The notes beneath the pieces are model-generated. The model was not told the DNA's origin. It did not search any database and was given only the letters and a program-made list of their open reading frames with translations. From NCBI GenBank assembly GCA_018223415.1, contig JAGTTQ010000001.1, positions 2,701,865 through 2,765,864 of the forward strand: DNA of 64,000 nucleotides, written 5' to 3'. This stretch comes from Eubacteriaceae bacterium Marseille-Q4139 (GTDB lineage: Bacteria; Bacillota; Clostridia; Lachnospirales; Lachnospiraceae). A program made the translations under genes and the position numbers. This document shows, one piece after another, positions 49,288 to 58,599 of the stretch (the first letter of the stretch is position 1; each line of letters opens with the position of its first letter).

Positions 49288-49818
49288 ATGGAAATTTCTG
49301 TACGCAAGGCCGGAGATGACGACCTGGACCGGGTGGAGGCGCTTTATAATGAGTTAAATGACTACCTGGCCGTCCACGATAACGGCCCGCGGTGGCGGCG
49401 GGAGGTGTATCCGCTCCGTTCCCATGCCGAAGAAGGGCTGGCGTCAAAGAGCCTGTATGTGGCGGAATCCGGCGGGAGGCTGGCCGGCTCTGTGATTTTA
49501 CTCCAGGAACAGGGGGAGGTTTACCGTCAGGTGCGCTGGCAGACAGATTTTGATGTGCCGGTGGCGGTGGTTCATATTCTGGCGGTGCATCCGGATTTTT
49601 TCGGGCAGGGTGTCGGAAAGGCACTTCTGGACTTTGCGGCCGGCTGGGGGCGGCGGCATGGAAAGAAGGCCATCCGGCTGGACACGTATGAGGAAAACTT
49701 CCCGGCCATCCGCCTGTATGAAAAATGCGGTTTTAAACGCATGGGCCGGATTGATTTGGGGCTGGAGGAGATCTACGGTCTCAAATGGTATTATGTCTTT
49801 GAAAAACTGATTGTGTGA
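49288..49818 (+). CDS. GNAT-family N-acetyltransferase
   Basis: 176 residues. The acetyl-CoA motif is VHPDFFGQGVGKALLDFA and NFPAIRLYEKCGFKRMG forms the C-terminal part of the GNAT fold. GGGAGGAGATTTCCG precedes the ATG. Probably co-transcribed with the gene upstream. Substrate unknown. Confidence 0.85.
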   Translation: MEISVRKAGDDDLDRVEALYNELNDYLAVHDNGPRWRREVYPLRSHAEEGLASKSLYVAESGGRLAGSVILLQEQGEVYRQVRWQTDFDVPVAVVHILAVHPDFFGQGVGKALLDFAAGWGRRHGKKAIRLDTYEENFPAIRLYEKCGFKRMGRIDLGLEEIYGLKWYYVFEKLIV

Positions 49819-49823
49819 AAAAA

Positions 49824-49857
49824 TGCCCGGACAGGAGAAGATGCGGCCTGTCCGGGC
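49824..49857 (+). terminator. Hairpin terminator
   Basis: GCCCGGACAGG / CCTGTCCGGGC, just after the GNAT stop. Confidence 0.7.
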
Positions 49858-50072
49858 GATTATGTTCTGGGCAGACTTTTGTAAGTCTGCACGCAGACAC
49901 AGAAACTCTCCCGCGCAGGAAAACCAGGTGTACGGTGTGTGATATTTGTGGTAAAATATTAAGGAGAAAACAACACGCAGGAATACATTTGCCGCACCGC
50001 GCGGCATCCGCACGGCGGCCGCAGACCGGCTGGATTCCTGCGGCCGCTGCAATATAAAAAGGGGGCATCTTC

Positions 50073-50963
50073 ATGGAATACGAGCGCAGGCACAAGGAAG
50101 CGCATCCGGTTTTGGCGATTTGCTATGATTTTGACAAGACCCTGTCGCCCGATGACATGCAGGCACAGGGCTACATTCAATCTATGGGCTATGACGTGAG
50201 CCAGTTCTGGAGCGAATCCAACCAGATGGCTGTGGACAATGATATGGACAACAATCTGGCTTACATGTATAAAATGGTGCAGGAATCGGAAGGGAAAATT
50301 ATTTTCAACAGAGAAAAGCTGGCGGAATACGGCTCTCATGTCAAGCTGTACCGCGGCGCTGCGGAATGGTTTGAGCGGATCCGCGCCTACGGGCGGGAGC
50401 GGGACGTGATCGTCGAGCACTATATTATTTCCTCAGGACTCAAAGAGATGATCGAGGGGACGGACATTGCAAAGAGCGGCGCCTTTGAAAAAATCTATGC
50501 CAGTTCCTTCTATTATAATGAGCGCGGCGTGGCGAAGTGGCCGGCCCAGGTGATCAACTACACGAGCAAGACCCAGTTTTTGTTCCGCATTGAAAAAGGC
50601 GTGCTGGACATCAACGATCCCGGCGTCAACGAATATTTTCCGCCGGATAAGATGCGGGTGCCGTTCCGGAACATTGTGTACATAGGCGACAGTGACACGG
50701 ATATCCCGTGCATGAAGCTGGTAAACGCATACGGCGGCCATTCCATCGGCGTCTATGACCCGGATACCAGGGATAAGAAAAAAGTGTTCAAGATGCTGCG
50801 GGACAACAGGATCCGTTATTTTGTCCCGGCCGACTACTCGGAAGGCACGGAATTAGACGGCCTCGTGAAATCCATCATCGACAAGACGGCCGCCTATGAG
50901 GTGCTGGAGAACCAGCATTTTAAGAATCTGAATGAGGCAAGCGCCGCGAGGGGAGAAACGTAA
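50073..50963 (+). CDS. HAD-family phosphatase
   Basis: 296 residues. Motif I is CYDFDKTLSPDD (nucleophile first Asp). The C-terminal motif IV is IYIGDSDTDIPCMKLV, preceded by a conserved FPPDKMRVPFRN block. Cytosolic phosphatase of unknown substrate. GGGGGCATCTTC precedes the ATG at 50073. The SOS promoter of the next operon begins just after its stop. Confidence 0.85.
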   Translation: MEYERRHKEAHPVLAICYDFDKTLSPDDMQAQGYIQSMGYDVSQFWSESNQMAVDNDMDNNLAYMYKMVQESEGKIIFNREKLAEYGSHVKLYRGAAEWFERIRAYGRERDVIVEHYIISSGLKEMIEGTDIAKSGAFEKIYASSFYYNERGVAKWPAQVINYTSKTQFLFRIEKGVLDINDPGVNEYFPPDKMRVPFRNIVYIGDSDTDIPCMKLVNAYGGHSIGVYDPDTRDKKKVFKMLRDNRIRYFVPADYSEGTELDGLVKSIIDKTAAYEVLENQHFKNLNEASAARGET

Positions 50964-50980
50964 AGGCCGGAAAATTTTTC

Positions 50981-51028
50981 TTGACTTTTCACTTGTCACA
51001 GCATATAATAAAAATAGAACATATGTTC
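50981..51028 (+). promoter_or_regulatory. SOS-controlled promoter (LexA box)
   Basis: TTGACT (50981-50986), 17 bp, TATAAT (51004-51009), then GAACATATGTTC (51017-51028), a perfect Gram-positive LexA/DinR box overlapping the start site. It drives the Y-family polymerase operon. Confidence 0.9.
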
Positions 51029-51078
51029 TGAATAAGAGCCTGAAAACGACTGCCGCCCATGATTTCACAGGAGGTTCT

Positions 51079-52344
51079 ATGGAAGAAAGAAGCTATCTCT
51101 GCATTGACCTGAAAAGCTTTTATGCCTCCGTGGAGTGCCTTGAACGGGGGCTTGACCCGCTGACGACAAATCTTGTGGTTGCCGACCCGGAGCGGACGGA
51201 AAAGACAATCTGCCTTGCCGTCTCCCCGGCCATGAGGCGTCTTGGAGTGCCCGGGCGCTGCCGTGTCTTTGAAATTCCGGCGGATATCCCGTACATTATG
51301 GCGCCGCCCCGGATGCAGCTCTATATCGACTATTCTGCCGAAATTTACAGTATCTACTTAAAATATATCGCAAAAGAAGACATCCATGTGTACAGCATCG
51401 ACGAGATCATTGCCGATGCGACGGAGTATCTGGGAATGTACCGCATGACGGCGCGGGAACTTGGTATGACGATCATGGAAGACATCCGTCAAAACACCGG
51501 AATTACCGCAAGCTGCGGGATTGGAACGAATATGTATCTGGCGAAGGTGGCCCTGGATATTACGGCAAAGCATACGCCGGACAGAATCGGGATCCTGGAT
51601 GTGGATTCCTACCGCAGGACGCTCTGGGACCATAAGCCGATTACGGATTTCTGGCGGATCGGAAAGGGGATTGCAGGCCGCCTGGAACAGTGCGGCATTT
51701 CTACAATGGGACAGCTTGCCCATGCAGACGAGGATATGCTGTACCGCATGTTCGGTGTGGATGCGGAGCTGATGATTGACCATGCCTGGGGAGAGGAAAC
51801 GGCGCGGATGGAAGACATCAAGGCCTATAAGTCCAGGACAAACTCGATCTGCGGCGGTCAGGTTTTGGGATGCGATGCCGATTATGAGGGCGGGCGGCTC
51901 CTTGTGAAGGAAATGGCTGATATGATGAGCTTGGAGCTGGTGGAAAAGGGGCTGGTGACGGATTCCCTGACGCTCCATGTCGGCTACAACAGCCGCCTGG
52001 CGGCAAAACCGGCCCATGGAACCATCCATATGACGGTGACAACCAGCTCTGCGAAGAAGCTGATGGAGTACGCCGGCCGGCTGTACGACAGGATCATTGA
52101 CAGGGAGCTCCCGATTCACCGGATTACGCTGACCTTTAATAACGTGGTGGATGAGGAATTCCGCCAGTACGACATGTTTACGGATCCGGCGGAACTGGAG
52201 CGGGAGAACCGCCTCCAGAAGGCCATGCTTGATATTAAGGAAAAGTTTGGAAAAAATGCAATCTTAAAAGGCATGAATCTCCAGGAGGGCGCGACGGCCA
52301 GGGAAAGGAACCGGCAGATCGGAGGGCATAAAAGTGGTGAGTGA
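51079..52344 (+). CDS. Y-family (UmuC/DinB-type) DNA polymerase
   Basis: 421 residues from ATG 51079 (ACAGGAGGTTCT upstream). The catalytic start is YLCIDLKSFYASVECLERG and the second acidic motif is VYSIDEIIADATEYL. A thumb and little-finger region follow. It is an error-prone translesion polymerase, like Bacillus UvrX. First gene of an SOS operon with a YolD-like protein and an ATPase; its end overlaps the YolD-like gene by 11 bases. Confidence 0.9.
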   Translation: MEERSYLCIDLKSFYASVECLERGLDPLTTNLVVADPERTEKTICLAVSPAMRRLGVPGRCRVFEIPADIPYIMAPPRMQLYIDYSAEIYSIYLKYIAKEDIHVYSIDEIIADATEYLGMYRMTARELGMTIMEDIRQNTGITASCGIGTNMYLAKVALDITAKHTPDRIGILDVDSYRRTLWDHKPITDFWRIGKGIAGRLEQCGISTMGQLAHADEDMLYRMFGVDAELMIDHAWGEETARMEDIKAYKSRTNSICGGQVLGCDADYEGGRLLVKEMADMMSLELVEKGLVTDSLTLHVGYNSRLAAKPAHGTIHMTVTTSSAKKLMEYAGRLYDRIIDRELPIHRITLTFNNVVDEEFRQYDMFTDPAELERENRLQKAMLDIKEKFGKNAILKGMNLQEGATARERNRQIGGHKSGE

Positions 52345-52744
52345 GACAGAAAAAGACACATACTATATAAGGCCGGAGCGGGTGCCTGGACGGCCGCAGA
52401 TGACGAGAGAGGAGCGGGCAAAGCAGTTTATGCCTTTTGCGGCGTTAAAGGGATATCCGGCAGCCCTGCGGAAAAAAGAGAAAATTGTCGTTCCCAAAGC
52501 AGAGCTTTCCGAGGAACAGGCAGGCCTTTTGGACAGGAAGCTGCGCTGTGTGGAAAAAAATGATATGGTGTCGGTGATCTATTTCTGCCGGGAAGAGTAT
52601 CTGAAGGTGACGGGAATGGTATCCCGCATGGATCAGACGGCCAGGATTTTAAAAGTCGTCAATACCAGGATCCCGTTTGACGATATTTACGATATTGCCG
52701 TGGAAAAAGCAGGCGCAGAGCCGAGAGAATCTTCGGGAGGCTGA
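52334..52744 (+). CDS. YolD-like protein
   Basis: 136 residues with the YolD family core (RAKQFMPFAALKGYPAALRKKE) and a beta-rich C-terminus. YolD-like proteins pair with UvrX-type polymerases. GTG start at 52334, seven bases after GGAGGG. Co-translated with the polymerase. Confidence 0.85.
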   Translation: MVSETEKDTYYIRPERVPGRPQMTREERAKQFMPFAALKGYPAALRKKEKIVVPKAELSEEQAGLLDRKLRCVEKNDMVSVIYFCREEYLKVTGMVSRMDQTARILKVVNTRIPFDDIYDIAVEKAGAEPRESSGG

Positions 52745-52751
52745 CAGGCAG

Positions 52752-53612
52752 ATGAAATATCTGAAATCCTTCTGCTTTGTGAGGCAGGAGCAGGAATTTA
52801 ATTTCTTTATGGGAATCCGGAGGACGTGTTACGACAGCTATTATCCGTTCCAGGTGCTTTCCAGGATTGGATTCGCGCGGATCGACTTCGAGCCGGTGAC
52901 AATTTTATACGGCGGAAACGGCACGGGAAAAAGCACGGCTCTCAATGTTATCGCGGAAAAGCTGAACCTGAAGCGCGATGCGCCTTACAACCGCTCCAAT
53001 TTTTTCGAGGATTATGCAGATCTGTGCGAGTACGAGACATGCTCTGTGATTCCAAAAGAAAGCCGGATTATCACAAGCGACGATGTGTTTGACTATATGC
53101 TGGATATGCGGGCCTTAAACGAAGGGATCGACCGGAAGCGGGAAGAAGTGTTTGAGGAGTACCTTGATGCAAAATATTCCAAATTTCGCTTCCGCTCCAT
53201 GGAAGATTACGACCGGCTGAAGCAGGTGAACCTGGCGCGGCGGAAAACCCAGTCGAAATATGTCAGGGAGAACCTGATGGACAATGTGCGGGAGCGTTCC
53301 AACGGAGAGAGCGCGTTTCTTTACTTTTCAGAACGGATCAGGGAGAACGCCCTGTATCTGCTGGACGAGCCGGAAAACAGCCTGTCGGCAGAGCGGCAGA
53401 GGGAGCTATCCCGGTTTATCGAAGATTCGGCCAGATTCTTCGGCTGCCAGTTTGTGATTTCCACCCATTCTCCGTTTATGCTGTCAATGAAGGGAGCCAA
53501 AATCTATGACCTGGATGAGAATCCGGTGGATGTGAAGCGGTGGACAGAGCTTGGAAACGTGCGGGAATACTTCTCATTTTTTAAGGAACATGAAAAGGAA
53601 TTTGAGAAATAA
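52752..53612 (+). CDS. AAA/ABC-type ATPase (AAA_21)
   Basis: 286 residues from ATG 52752. Walker A YGGNGTGKSTALNVIAEKL, signature-like RSNGESAFLYFSERI, Walker B ALYLLDEPENSLSAERQREL and His-loop VISTHSPFML: an SMC/RecF-like stand-alone ATPase. It lies eight bases after yolD and so may be SOS-induced. Exact function unknown; overcoming-lysogenization-defect or repair roles are both possible for such ATPases. Confidence 0.8.
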   Translation: MKYLKSFCFVRQEQEFNFFMGIRRTCYDSYYPFQVLSRIGFARIDFEPVTILYGGNGTGKSTALNVIAEKLNLKRDAPYNRSNFFEDYADLCEYETCSVIPKESRIITSDDVFDYMLDMRALNEGIDRKREEVFEEYLDAKYSKFRFRSMEDYDRLKQVNLARRKTQSKYVRENLMDNVRERSNGESAFLYFSERIRENALYLLDEPENSLSAERQRELSRFIEDSARFFGCQFVISTHSPFMLSMKGAKIYDLDENPVDVKRWTELGNVREYFSFFKEHEKEFEK

Positions 53613-53688
53613 AGCGGTTTTACGTGGATTATAGATTTCTTTTACGCCTGAATGATAGAAAAAAGCCGAAAAAAGGAGTAAGGTAGCA

Positions 53689-53730
53689 ATGAACAGAAAA
53701 AATATGGAAAATAAAGGAGGAGTTCGTTGA
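53689..53730 (+). CDS. 13-residue leader-like ORF before the HD gene
   Basis: ATG 53689 opens MNRKNMENKGGVR and a TGA that overlaps the HD gene TTG start (TTGA). It contains the AAAGGAGG site of that gene. Possibly a coupling peptide, or chance. Confidence 0.3.
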   Translation: MNRKNMENKGGVR

Positions 53731-54383
53731 CGTATAAGGAAATGAAAAAGAATGAAGAAGTTCTTGCATATTTAAAGAAAGGAAATGAAAACCTGGGAGT
53801 CCTGGGCTTTACCGATCATTCCAAGGCGCACTGCACCGTAGTGGCAGAGCGGGCGGAGCTGATTCTCCGGTCACTTGGATATTCGGAGCATGATGCAGAA
53901 CTTGTAAAGATCGCCGGCTTTATGCACGATATGGGAAATGCCGTTAACAGGAGCCGCCATGCGGAATACGGCGCACTTTTAGCAGACAGGATTTTATCCG
54001 GGACGGATATGCCCGTGGAGGACAGGGTAACAATCGTGGCGGCCATCGGCAATCACGATGAATCGACAGGAGGGGCAGTGGATGCCATTTCCGCGGCGTT
54101 AATTCTGGCTGATAAAACAGATGTGCGAAGGAACCGGGTGCGTACCAAGGAAAAAGGCAGCTTTGATATCCACGACCGGGTCAATTACGCCGTGACAGAG
54201 GCGAAGCTGAAGGTCAATGCGGAAAAGCAGGTGATTACGTTGAACCTGAAAATTGACGAGGAAATCTGTTCCATGCTGGAGTATTTTGAAATTTTCCTGG
54301 GACGGATGCTGATGTGCCGGAGAGCGGCAGAAATGTTGGGCGTCAAATTTAAGATGACGGCAAACGGAAGCAAGGTCGTCTAA
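53727..54383 (+). CDS. HD-domain phosphohydrolase
   Basis: 218 residues, TTG start six bases after AAAGGAGGAG. The HD motif is visible as DHSKAHCTVVAERAELIL ... IAGFMHDMGNAVNRSRHAEY ... IGNHDEST. It binds metal and probably hydrolyses a phosphoester; substrate unknown. Intact; followed by non-coding sequence. Confidence 0.85.
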   Translation: MTYKEMKKNEEVLAYLKKGNENLGVLGFTDHSKAHCTVVAERAELILRSLGYSEHDAELVKIAGFMHDMGNAVNRSRHAEYGALLADRILSGTDMPVEDRVTIVAAIGNHDESTGGAVDAISAALILADKTDVRRNRVRTKEKGSFDIHDRVNYAVTEAKLKVNAEKQVITLNLKIDEEICSMLEYFEIFLGRMLMCRRAAEMLGVKFKMTANGSKVV

Positions 54384-54537
54384 GGACGGAAGCTTACAAA
54401 AGAAAATACAGGCAAACGATACGAAAGCGGCGAAACGCAAAAATCAAAAGAAAGGCGTGACGGCGTTTTTTTGTATCTTTGGCGCTGTGTCAATGGACGG
54501 AATCAATATTCCGGGACAGGGCTGCGATAACGCAGCA

Positions 54538-54578
54538 CGGCCCCGGAAAGCGCCGAAACGGGCGCTCCCGGGGCCGCA
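54538..54578. terminator. Long GC hairpin between convergent HD and glycosyltransferase genes
   Basis: GGCCCCGG-AAA-GCGCC / GGGCGC-TC-CCGGGGCC with a short loop. There is no clear T tract, but the position between convergent genes suggests termination. Confidence 0.6.
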
Positions 54579-54595
54579 GGGAAAAGTGATTTGGT

Positions 54596-55885
54596 TTACA
54601 ATTTCATCATTCCCGTGGCAGCCGAGTGATAGATCGGCTTCCATTCCACCCTGCGGACGAGGGCGGACAGAGAAATCGGGATATACGTGAACATGAAAAG
54701 CGGGAAAGTAAACAGGTAAACCAGTTTTTTCCACGCCGGCGCCTGAATCTGCCGCCATTCACAGAGCACGGTAATGAGGCCGTAGACAAAAAGGCCGGCA
54801 TAAAATTTCCATACGGCCGCGAATATGAAGCCAAAGGACATGTCAAGGATCCTGGCGGCAATGTGCGGCGGCTGTGTCAGGCAGACAAGGCAGAGGAAGC
54901 CGTTGAAGGCAATGGTTAAAAGCGTCAGCAGCATTCCGGGAGCCACCGTCATGAACATGTCATAGCAGGACCAGCCCTGGCGGTCAAAGCGCAGGCAGTT
55001 TTTTAAAAGTGCCAGGCTGTACTTGGCATCCACCTGATAAAAGCCCTTGGACCACCGCAGCCTTTGATCCCAGGACTGGCGGAAGGTGGTGGGCTGTTCG
55101 TCGTAGACCACAGCTTTACCGCAGTATCCGATTCGGTAGCCCTTGATGGCACTGTCCACGGAAAACTGGATGTCCTCCGTGAGAAGATAAAAGGGCCAGC
55201 CGCGGTTTTCCCGGATCACGCGTCCGGAAACAAGGAAGCCGGTGCCGGAAATGTGGCAGTTGGTTCCGAGAAGCATCCGCGGGAGGTTCAAAAGCCTGGC
55301 CTCCCGGAGGAACCAGATGGAATATCCGGCGGAGATCCAGTTGCTGCCGAAATTCTTGGAATTGCGGTAGCAGGTCAGGACATCGTATTTGCCGGTATCG
55401 AAGGTCTTATTCATTTCGGCCGTGAAATCCGGGTCAATCAGGTTGTCGGCGTCGAAGACAAAGTAGCCGTCGTAGTCATCGCGCCCGTCCATGCTCAGAT
55501 GGTGGAAAAAATAATCCAGCGCATAGCCTTTGCCGCGCTGTGTCTGGTTCTCGCGCTCATAGACTCTGGCGCCGGCCTCTCTGGCGATCCTGGCCGTCTC
55601 ATCTGTGCAGTTGTCTGCGATGACATAGACATCCAGAAGCCCCTTCGGGTAATTCTGGTTTTTCAGGTTCCGGACAAGTTCGCCGATGACGGCCTCCTCA
55701 TTCCTTGCTGGAATAATGGCGGCGAACCGATGGAAGCGGGAAGGCGCGTGTTCCTTCCTGGTTCTTCTTCCGTGCACCAGCCCGATCACCAGATAGACGA
55801 GCTGGTAAAAGTAGGCGGCAGTCAGGATGACTGCAATCGCCAGGTTAAACCACTCTGTAAATTGAATCAGTTTCATAATACTCAC
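54596..55885 (-). CDS. Membrane-bound family 2 glycosyltransferase
   Basis: 429 residues. An N-terminal membrane span (FNLAIAVILTAAYFYQLVYLV) precedes the GT2 catalytic domain with IIPARNEEAVIGELVRNL, the DAD motif in YFVFDADNLIDPDF, TEDIQFS and QRLRW of processive synthases. About four C-terminal spans follow. It probably polymerises or exports a cell-surface glycan from a nucleotide sugar. A single gene with its own promoter region to the right. Confidence 0.88.
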   Translation of the reverse strand: MSIMKLIQFTEWFNLAIAVILTAAYFYQLVYLVIGLVHGRRTRKEHAPSRFHRFAAIIPARNEEAVIGELVRNLKNQNYPKGLLDVYVIADNCTDETARIAREAGARVYERENQTQRGKGYALDYFFHHLSMDGRDDYDGYFVFDADNLIDPDFTAEMNKTFDTGKYDVLTCYRNSKNFGSNWISAGYSIWFLREARLLNLPRMLLGTNCHISGTGFLVSGRVIRENRGWPFYLLTEDIQFSVDSAIKGYRIGYCGKAVVYDEQPTTFRQSWDQRLRWSKGFYQVDAKYSLALLKNCLRFDRQGWSCYDMFMTVAPGMLLTLLTIAFNGFLCLVCLTQPPHIAARILDMSFGFIFAAVWKFYAGLFVYGLITVLCEWRQIQAPAWKKLVYLFTFPLFMFTYIPISLSALVRRVEWKPIYHSAATGMMKL

Positions 55886-56356
55886 CTTTTATGATTGTTT
55901 CAGCTTTCCGGCAAAACGCCGGTTCCCCGTCCGGCGGGAGCGGGAAATGCATTCCGTGAAAAACAGCCTTTCACAGCAAAAGCACATATTTAGATGTTCC
56001 CATATCATAGCATATTTCTGGATGATTTCAACGGGGTTCACAAAATATTCAAGAAGTTTATAGAATTCTTTCTAATTCGTAAGAAATTGTAAAGGAAAAA
56101 TTGTGGTATTTTTTTGCAAACCATAAGAATAAATTGCAGGCGAACAGAATACAAGCGCAAAAAGTGAGAAATCCGGCGGCTCCTTTGGCACTGTATCAGT
56201 AAAAACAGACAAAAATTGCAGGAAGCCTAAAATGTCCCGGTGTCTGCCAGAGAATAAAATGCGAATCCGAGCCAGACTGCGGTACCATGTTGAATCCCGG
56301 CAAGTTTTATGATATACTGGGAACACTTCCAGAAAACGGCAGACAGGAGATATTTC
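55886..56356. other. Intergenic region between glycosyltransferase and 56357 gene
   Basis: No gene is supported. A rightward extended -10 promoter is visible: TTGAAT (56290-56295), 17 bp ending TGA, TATACT (56313-56318), 38 bp before the next ATG. Confidence 0.55.
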
Positions 56357-56875
56357 ATGGAAAAGGAAGAGATCAGAAGAGAATTTTGGGAACGGCTTAA
56401 GACGGCGGAAAAGGTGCTCATCGGCATCGGAAAAGAGTGGGACACCGGGAGCGGAAAGAGCCGGGATGAAGTAAAAGCGGCGGCTGAATCGTTGAAAAAA
56501 GTGACAGGCGGAAAGGATTGTTATGTAATTACCACGTTAAGCGGCGATGCCCTGGACGCCCTGGAACCCTTCGCCGGTCATATGGCGGCGCCTCTCGACG
56601 TATCTTTAACGGAAGAACAGTGGGATGCCTATATGAAATGGCTGTCTTTTACGCTGAACAGGAATACGCTGCTTCTGGAACTGGGAGAAGATTTTTCTCA
56701 TCCGTCCCTGATCCGCTTCCCCTTTGAAAAGACGGCGATGCTGAATCAGAAGGCGTTCCTTTTCCGGGTCAATCAGAAGTTCTGCCAGATCCCGGAAACC
56801 CTGAAAGGAAAGGCTGTCTCCGTCCCGGAGGATTCTGCGGCGTTTGCCGCCGGTCTTTTGGAAGAGCAGGGCTGA
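56357..56875 (+). CDS. Hypothetical protein, possibly SIR2-like
   Basis: 172 residues from ATG 56357 (GACAGGAGATATTTC upstream). The patterns VLIGIGKEW, DCYVITTLSGDALDALE and NTLLLELGEDFSHPSLIRFP, and FRVNQKFCQIPE, recall reduced SIR2-like proteins of Clostridia, but the NAD-binding motifs are not clear. It lies directly upstream of ung. Function uncertain. Confidence 0.5.
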   Translation: MEKEEIRREFWERLKTAEKVLIGIGKEWDTGSGKSRDEVKAAAESLKKVTGGKDCYVITTLSGDALDALEPFAGHMAAPLDVSLTEEQWDAYMKWLSFTLNRNTLLLELGEDFSHPSLIRFPFEKTAMLNQKAFLFRVNQKFCQIPETLKGKAVSVPEDSAAFAAGLLEEQG

Positions 56876-56921
56876 CGGAAGAAGGAACGGAATAAGAATA
56901 GAGAAACAACGGAGGAAACAC

Positions 56922-57599
56922 ATGGCAGCGATCAGCAACGACTGGCTGGAACCCATACAGGGGGAATTCCGGAAGCCATATTATAAGAAACTGTACGAAA
57001 CGGTAAAGCACGAATACGAAACGAGGGCCGTTTATCCGGCGCCGGATGATATTTTCAATGCCTTTGCGTTTACGCCCCTTTCCAAGGTAAAGGCAGTTAT
57101 CCTGGGACAGGACCCGTACCATGAGCCGGGACAGGCGCACGGCCTCTGCTTTTCTGTCAAACCGGATGTGCAGATTCCGCCGTCCCTGGTAAATATCTAC
57201 CAGGAACTCCACGAGGACTGCGGCTGCTATATTCCCAACAACGGCTACCTGAAAAAATGGGCGGATCAGGGAGTCCTCCTTTTAAATACGGTTCTCACGG
57301 TGCGCGCCCATGCGGCCCATTCCCATAAGGATATCGGATGGGAGACATTTACGGACGCGGCGATCCGGATTTTGAACGAGCAGGACAGACCCATGGTGTT
57401 TATCCTTTGGGGAAAGCCGGCGCAGAGCAAGAAGGTGATGCTGACGAATCCGAAGCACCTGATCCTGGAAGCGCCGCACCCAAGCCCGCTGTCCGCTTAC
57501 CGCGGCTTCTTCGGAAGCAGGCCCTTCAGCAAGACGAACAAATATCTGAAGGAAAACGGCCTGGAGCCCATCGACTGGCAGATTGAGAATATCGGATAA
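56922..57599 (+). CDS. ung: Uracil-DNA glycosylase
   Basis: 225 residues from ATG 56922 (ACGGAGGAAACAC upstream). Family 1 motifs: the water-activating GQDPYHEPGQAHGLCFSV, LLLNTVLTVR and the DNA-intercalating HPSPLSAYRGFFG. It removes uracil from DNA in base excision repair. Full length. UppP follows 11 bases after the stop, so they are likely co-transcribed. Confidence 0.96.
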   Translation: MAAISNDWLEPIQGEFRKPYYKKLYETVKHEYETRAVYPAPDDIFNAFAFTPLSKVKAVILGQDPYHEPGQAHGLCFSVKPDVQIPPSLVNIYQELHEDCGCYIPNNGYLKKWADQGVLLLNTVLTVRAHAAHSHKDIGWETFTDAAIRILNEQDRPMVFILWGKPAQSKKVMLTNPKHLILEAPHPSPLSAYRGFFGSRPFSKTNKYLKENGLEPIDWQIENIG

Positions 57600-57610
57600 G
57601 GAGAAAAAGA

Positions 57611-58450
57611 ATGAATGCGTTTGTTGAATTCCTGAAAGTAGTGGTGATGGGCCTTGTTGAGGGCTTTACCGAATGGCTGCCGATCAGCAGCACAGGCCAC
57701 CTGATTCTTGTGGAAGAGATTGTAAACATGAACGTGTCGGAAGATTTTATGAACGTCTTCCGCGTCGTGATCCAGCTCGGCGCCATCTTGGCTGTCGTTG
57801 TCCTCTATTTTCGCAGGCTGAACCCCTGGGACAGGGAAAAAAAGGAGCCTCAGAGGCGCGCCACCTGGCATTTGTGGTTTAAAATCATCGTTGCCTGCCT
57901 TCCGGCGGCTGTTGTGGGGCTTCTCCTCGATGAGTTTCTTGATACATACCTGATGAACCCGTATGTGGTAGCTGCGATGCTGATTATATACGGCATCCTG
58001 TTTATCGTTCTGGAAAAGCACAACGAATATGTGGACTTTCCGATTAAAAAGGTTTCCCAGATCAGCTACCTGAATGCGTTTTACATCGGGCTGTTTCAGC
58101 TTCTGGCGCTGATTCCCGGTACCTCGCGGTCAGGCGCGACGATTCTCGGAGCCATGCTGCTCGGCTGTTCCCGTACGGCGTCGGCGGAATTCACCTTCTT
58201 TCTGGGAATTCCGGTGATGTTTGGCGCCAGCCTTTTAAAGGTGATCCATTACGGCCTGAACTTCCCGGCCATCGAAATTTTCTATCTGATTGCCGGAATG
58301 GTGATCGCTTTTGTGGTTTCGATGTATTCCATCAAATTCCTGATGGGCTATGTGAAGCGCCATGATTTCCGGTTCTTCGGCTATTACCGGATTATCCTGG
58401 GAATTATCGTTATGGTTTACTTTGGCCTGTCGGCCTTGTTAGCTGCATAA
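57611..58450 (+). CDS. uppP: Undecaprenyl-diphosphatase
   Basis: 279 residues, multi-span. It has the BacA/UppP motifs GLVEGFTEWLPISSTGHLIL and PGTSRSGATILGAMLLG. It recycles undecaprenyl pyrophosphate for peptidoglycan synthesis and confers bacitracin tolerance. AAGGAGAAAAAGA precedes the ATG. Full length for the family. Confidence 0.96.
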   Translation: MNAFVEFLKVVVMGLVEGFTEWLPISSTGHLILVEEIVNMNVSEDFMNVFRVVIQLGAILAVVVLYFRRLNPWDREKKEPQRRATWHLWFKIIVACLPAAVVGLLLDEFLDTYLMNPYVVAAMLIIYGILFIVLEKHNEYVDFPIKKVSQISYLNAFYIGLFQLLALIPGTSRSGATILGAMLLGCSRTASAEFTFFLGIPVMFGASLLKVIHYGLNFPAIEIFYLIAGMVIAFVVSMYSIKFLMGYVKRHDFRFFGYYRIILGIIVMVYFGLSALLAA

Positions 58451-58599
58451 ATCCTAAAAAATGTCTCTTTCCTGCGCTTTTTTCATTTTTCACATATCGG
58501 TGCGAGATTTATCACACTTTAGTCACAATTCCCTGATAGACTATGCATCAGAAAGAAGGAAAAAAGATTTAACGCAATCGTAAGGAAGGAGACTTTTTT

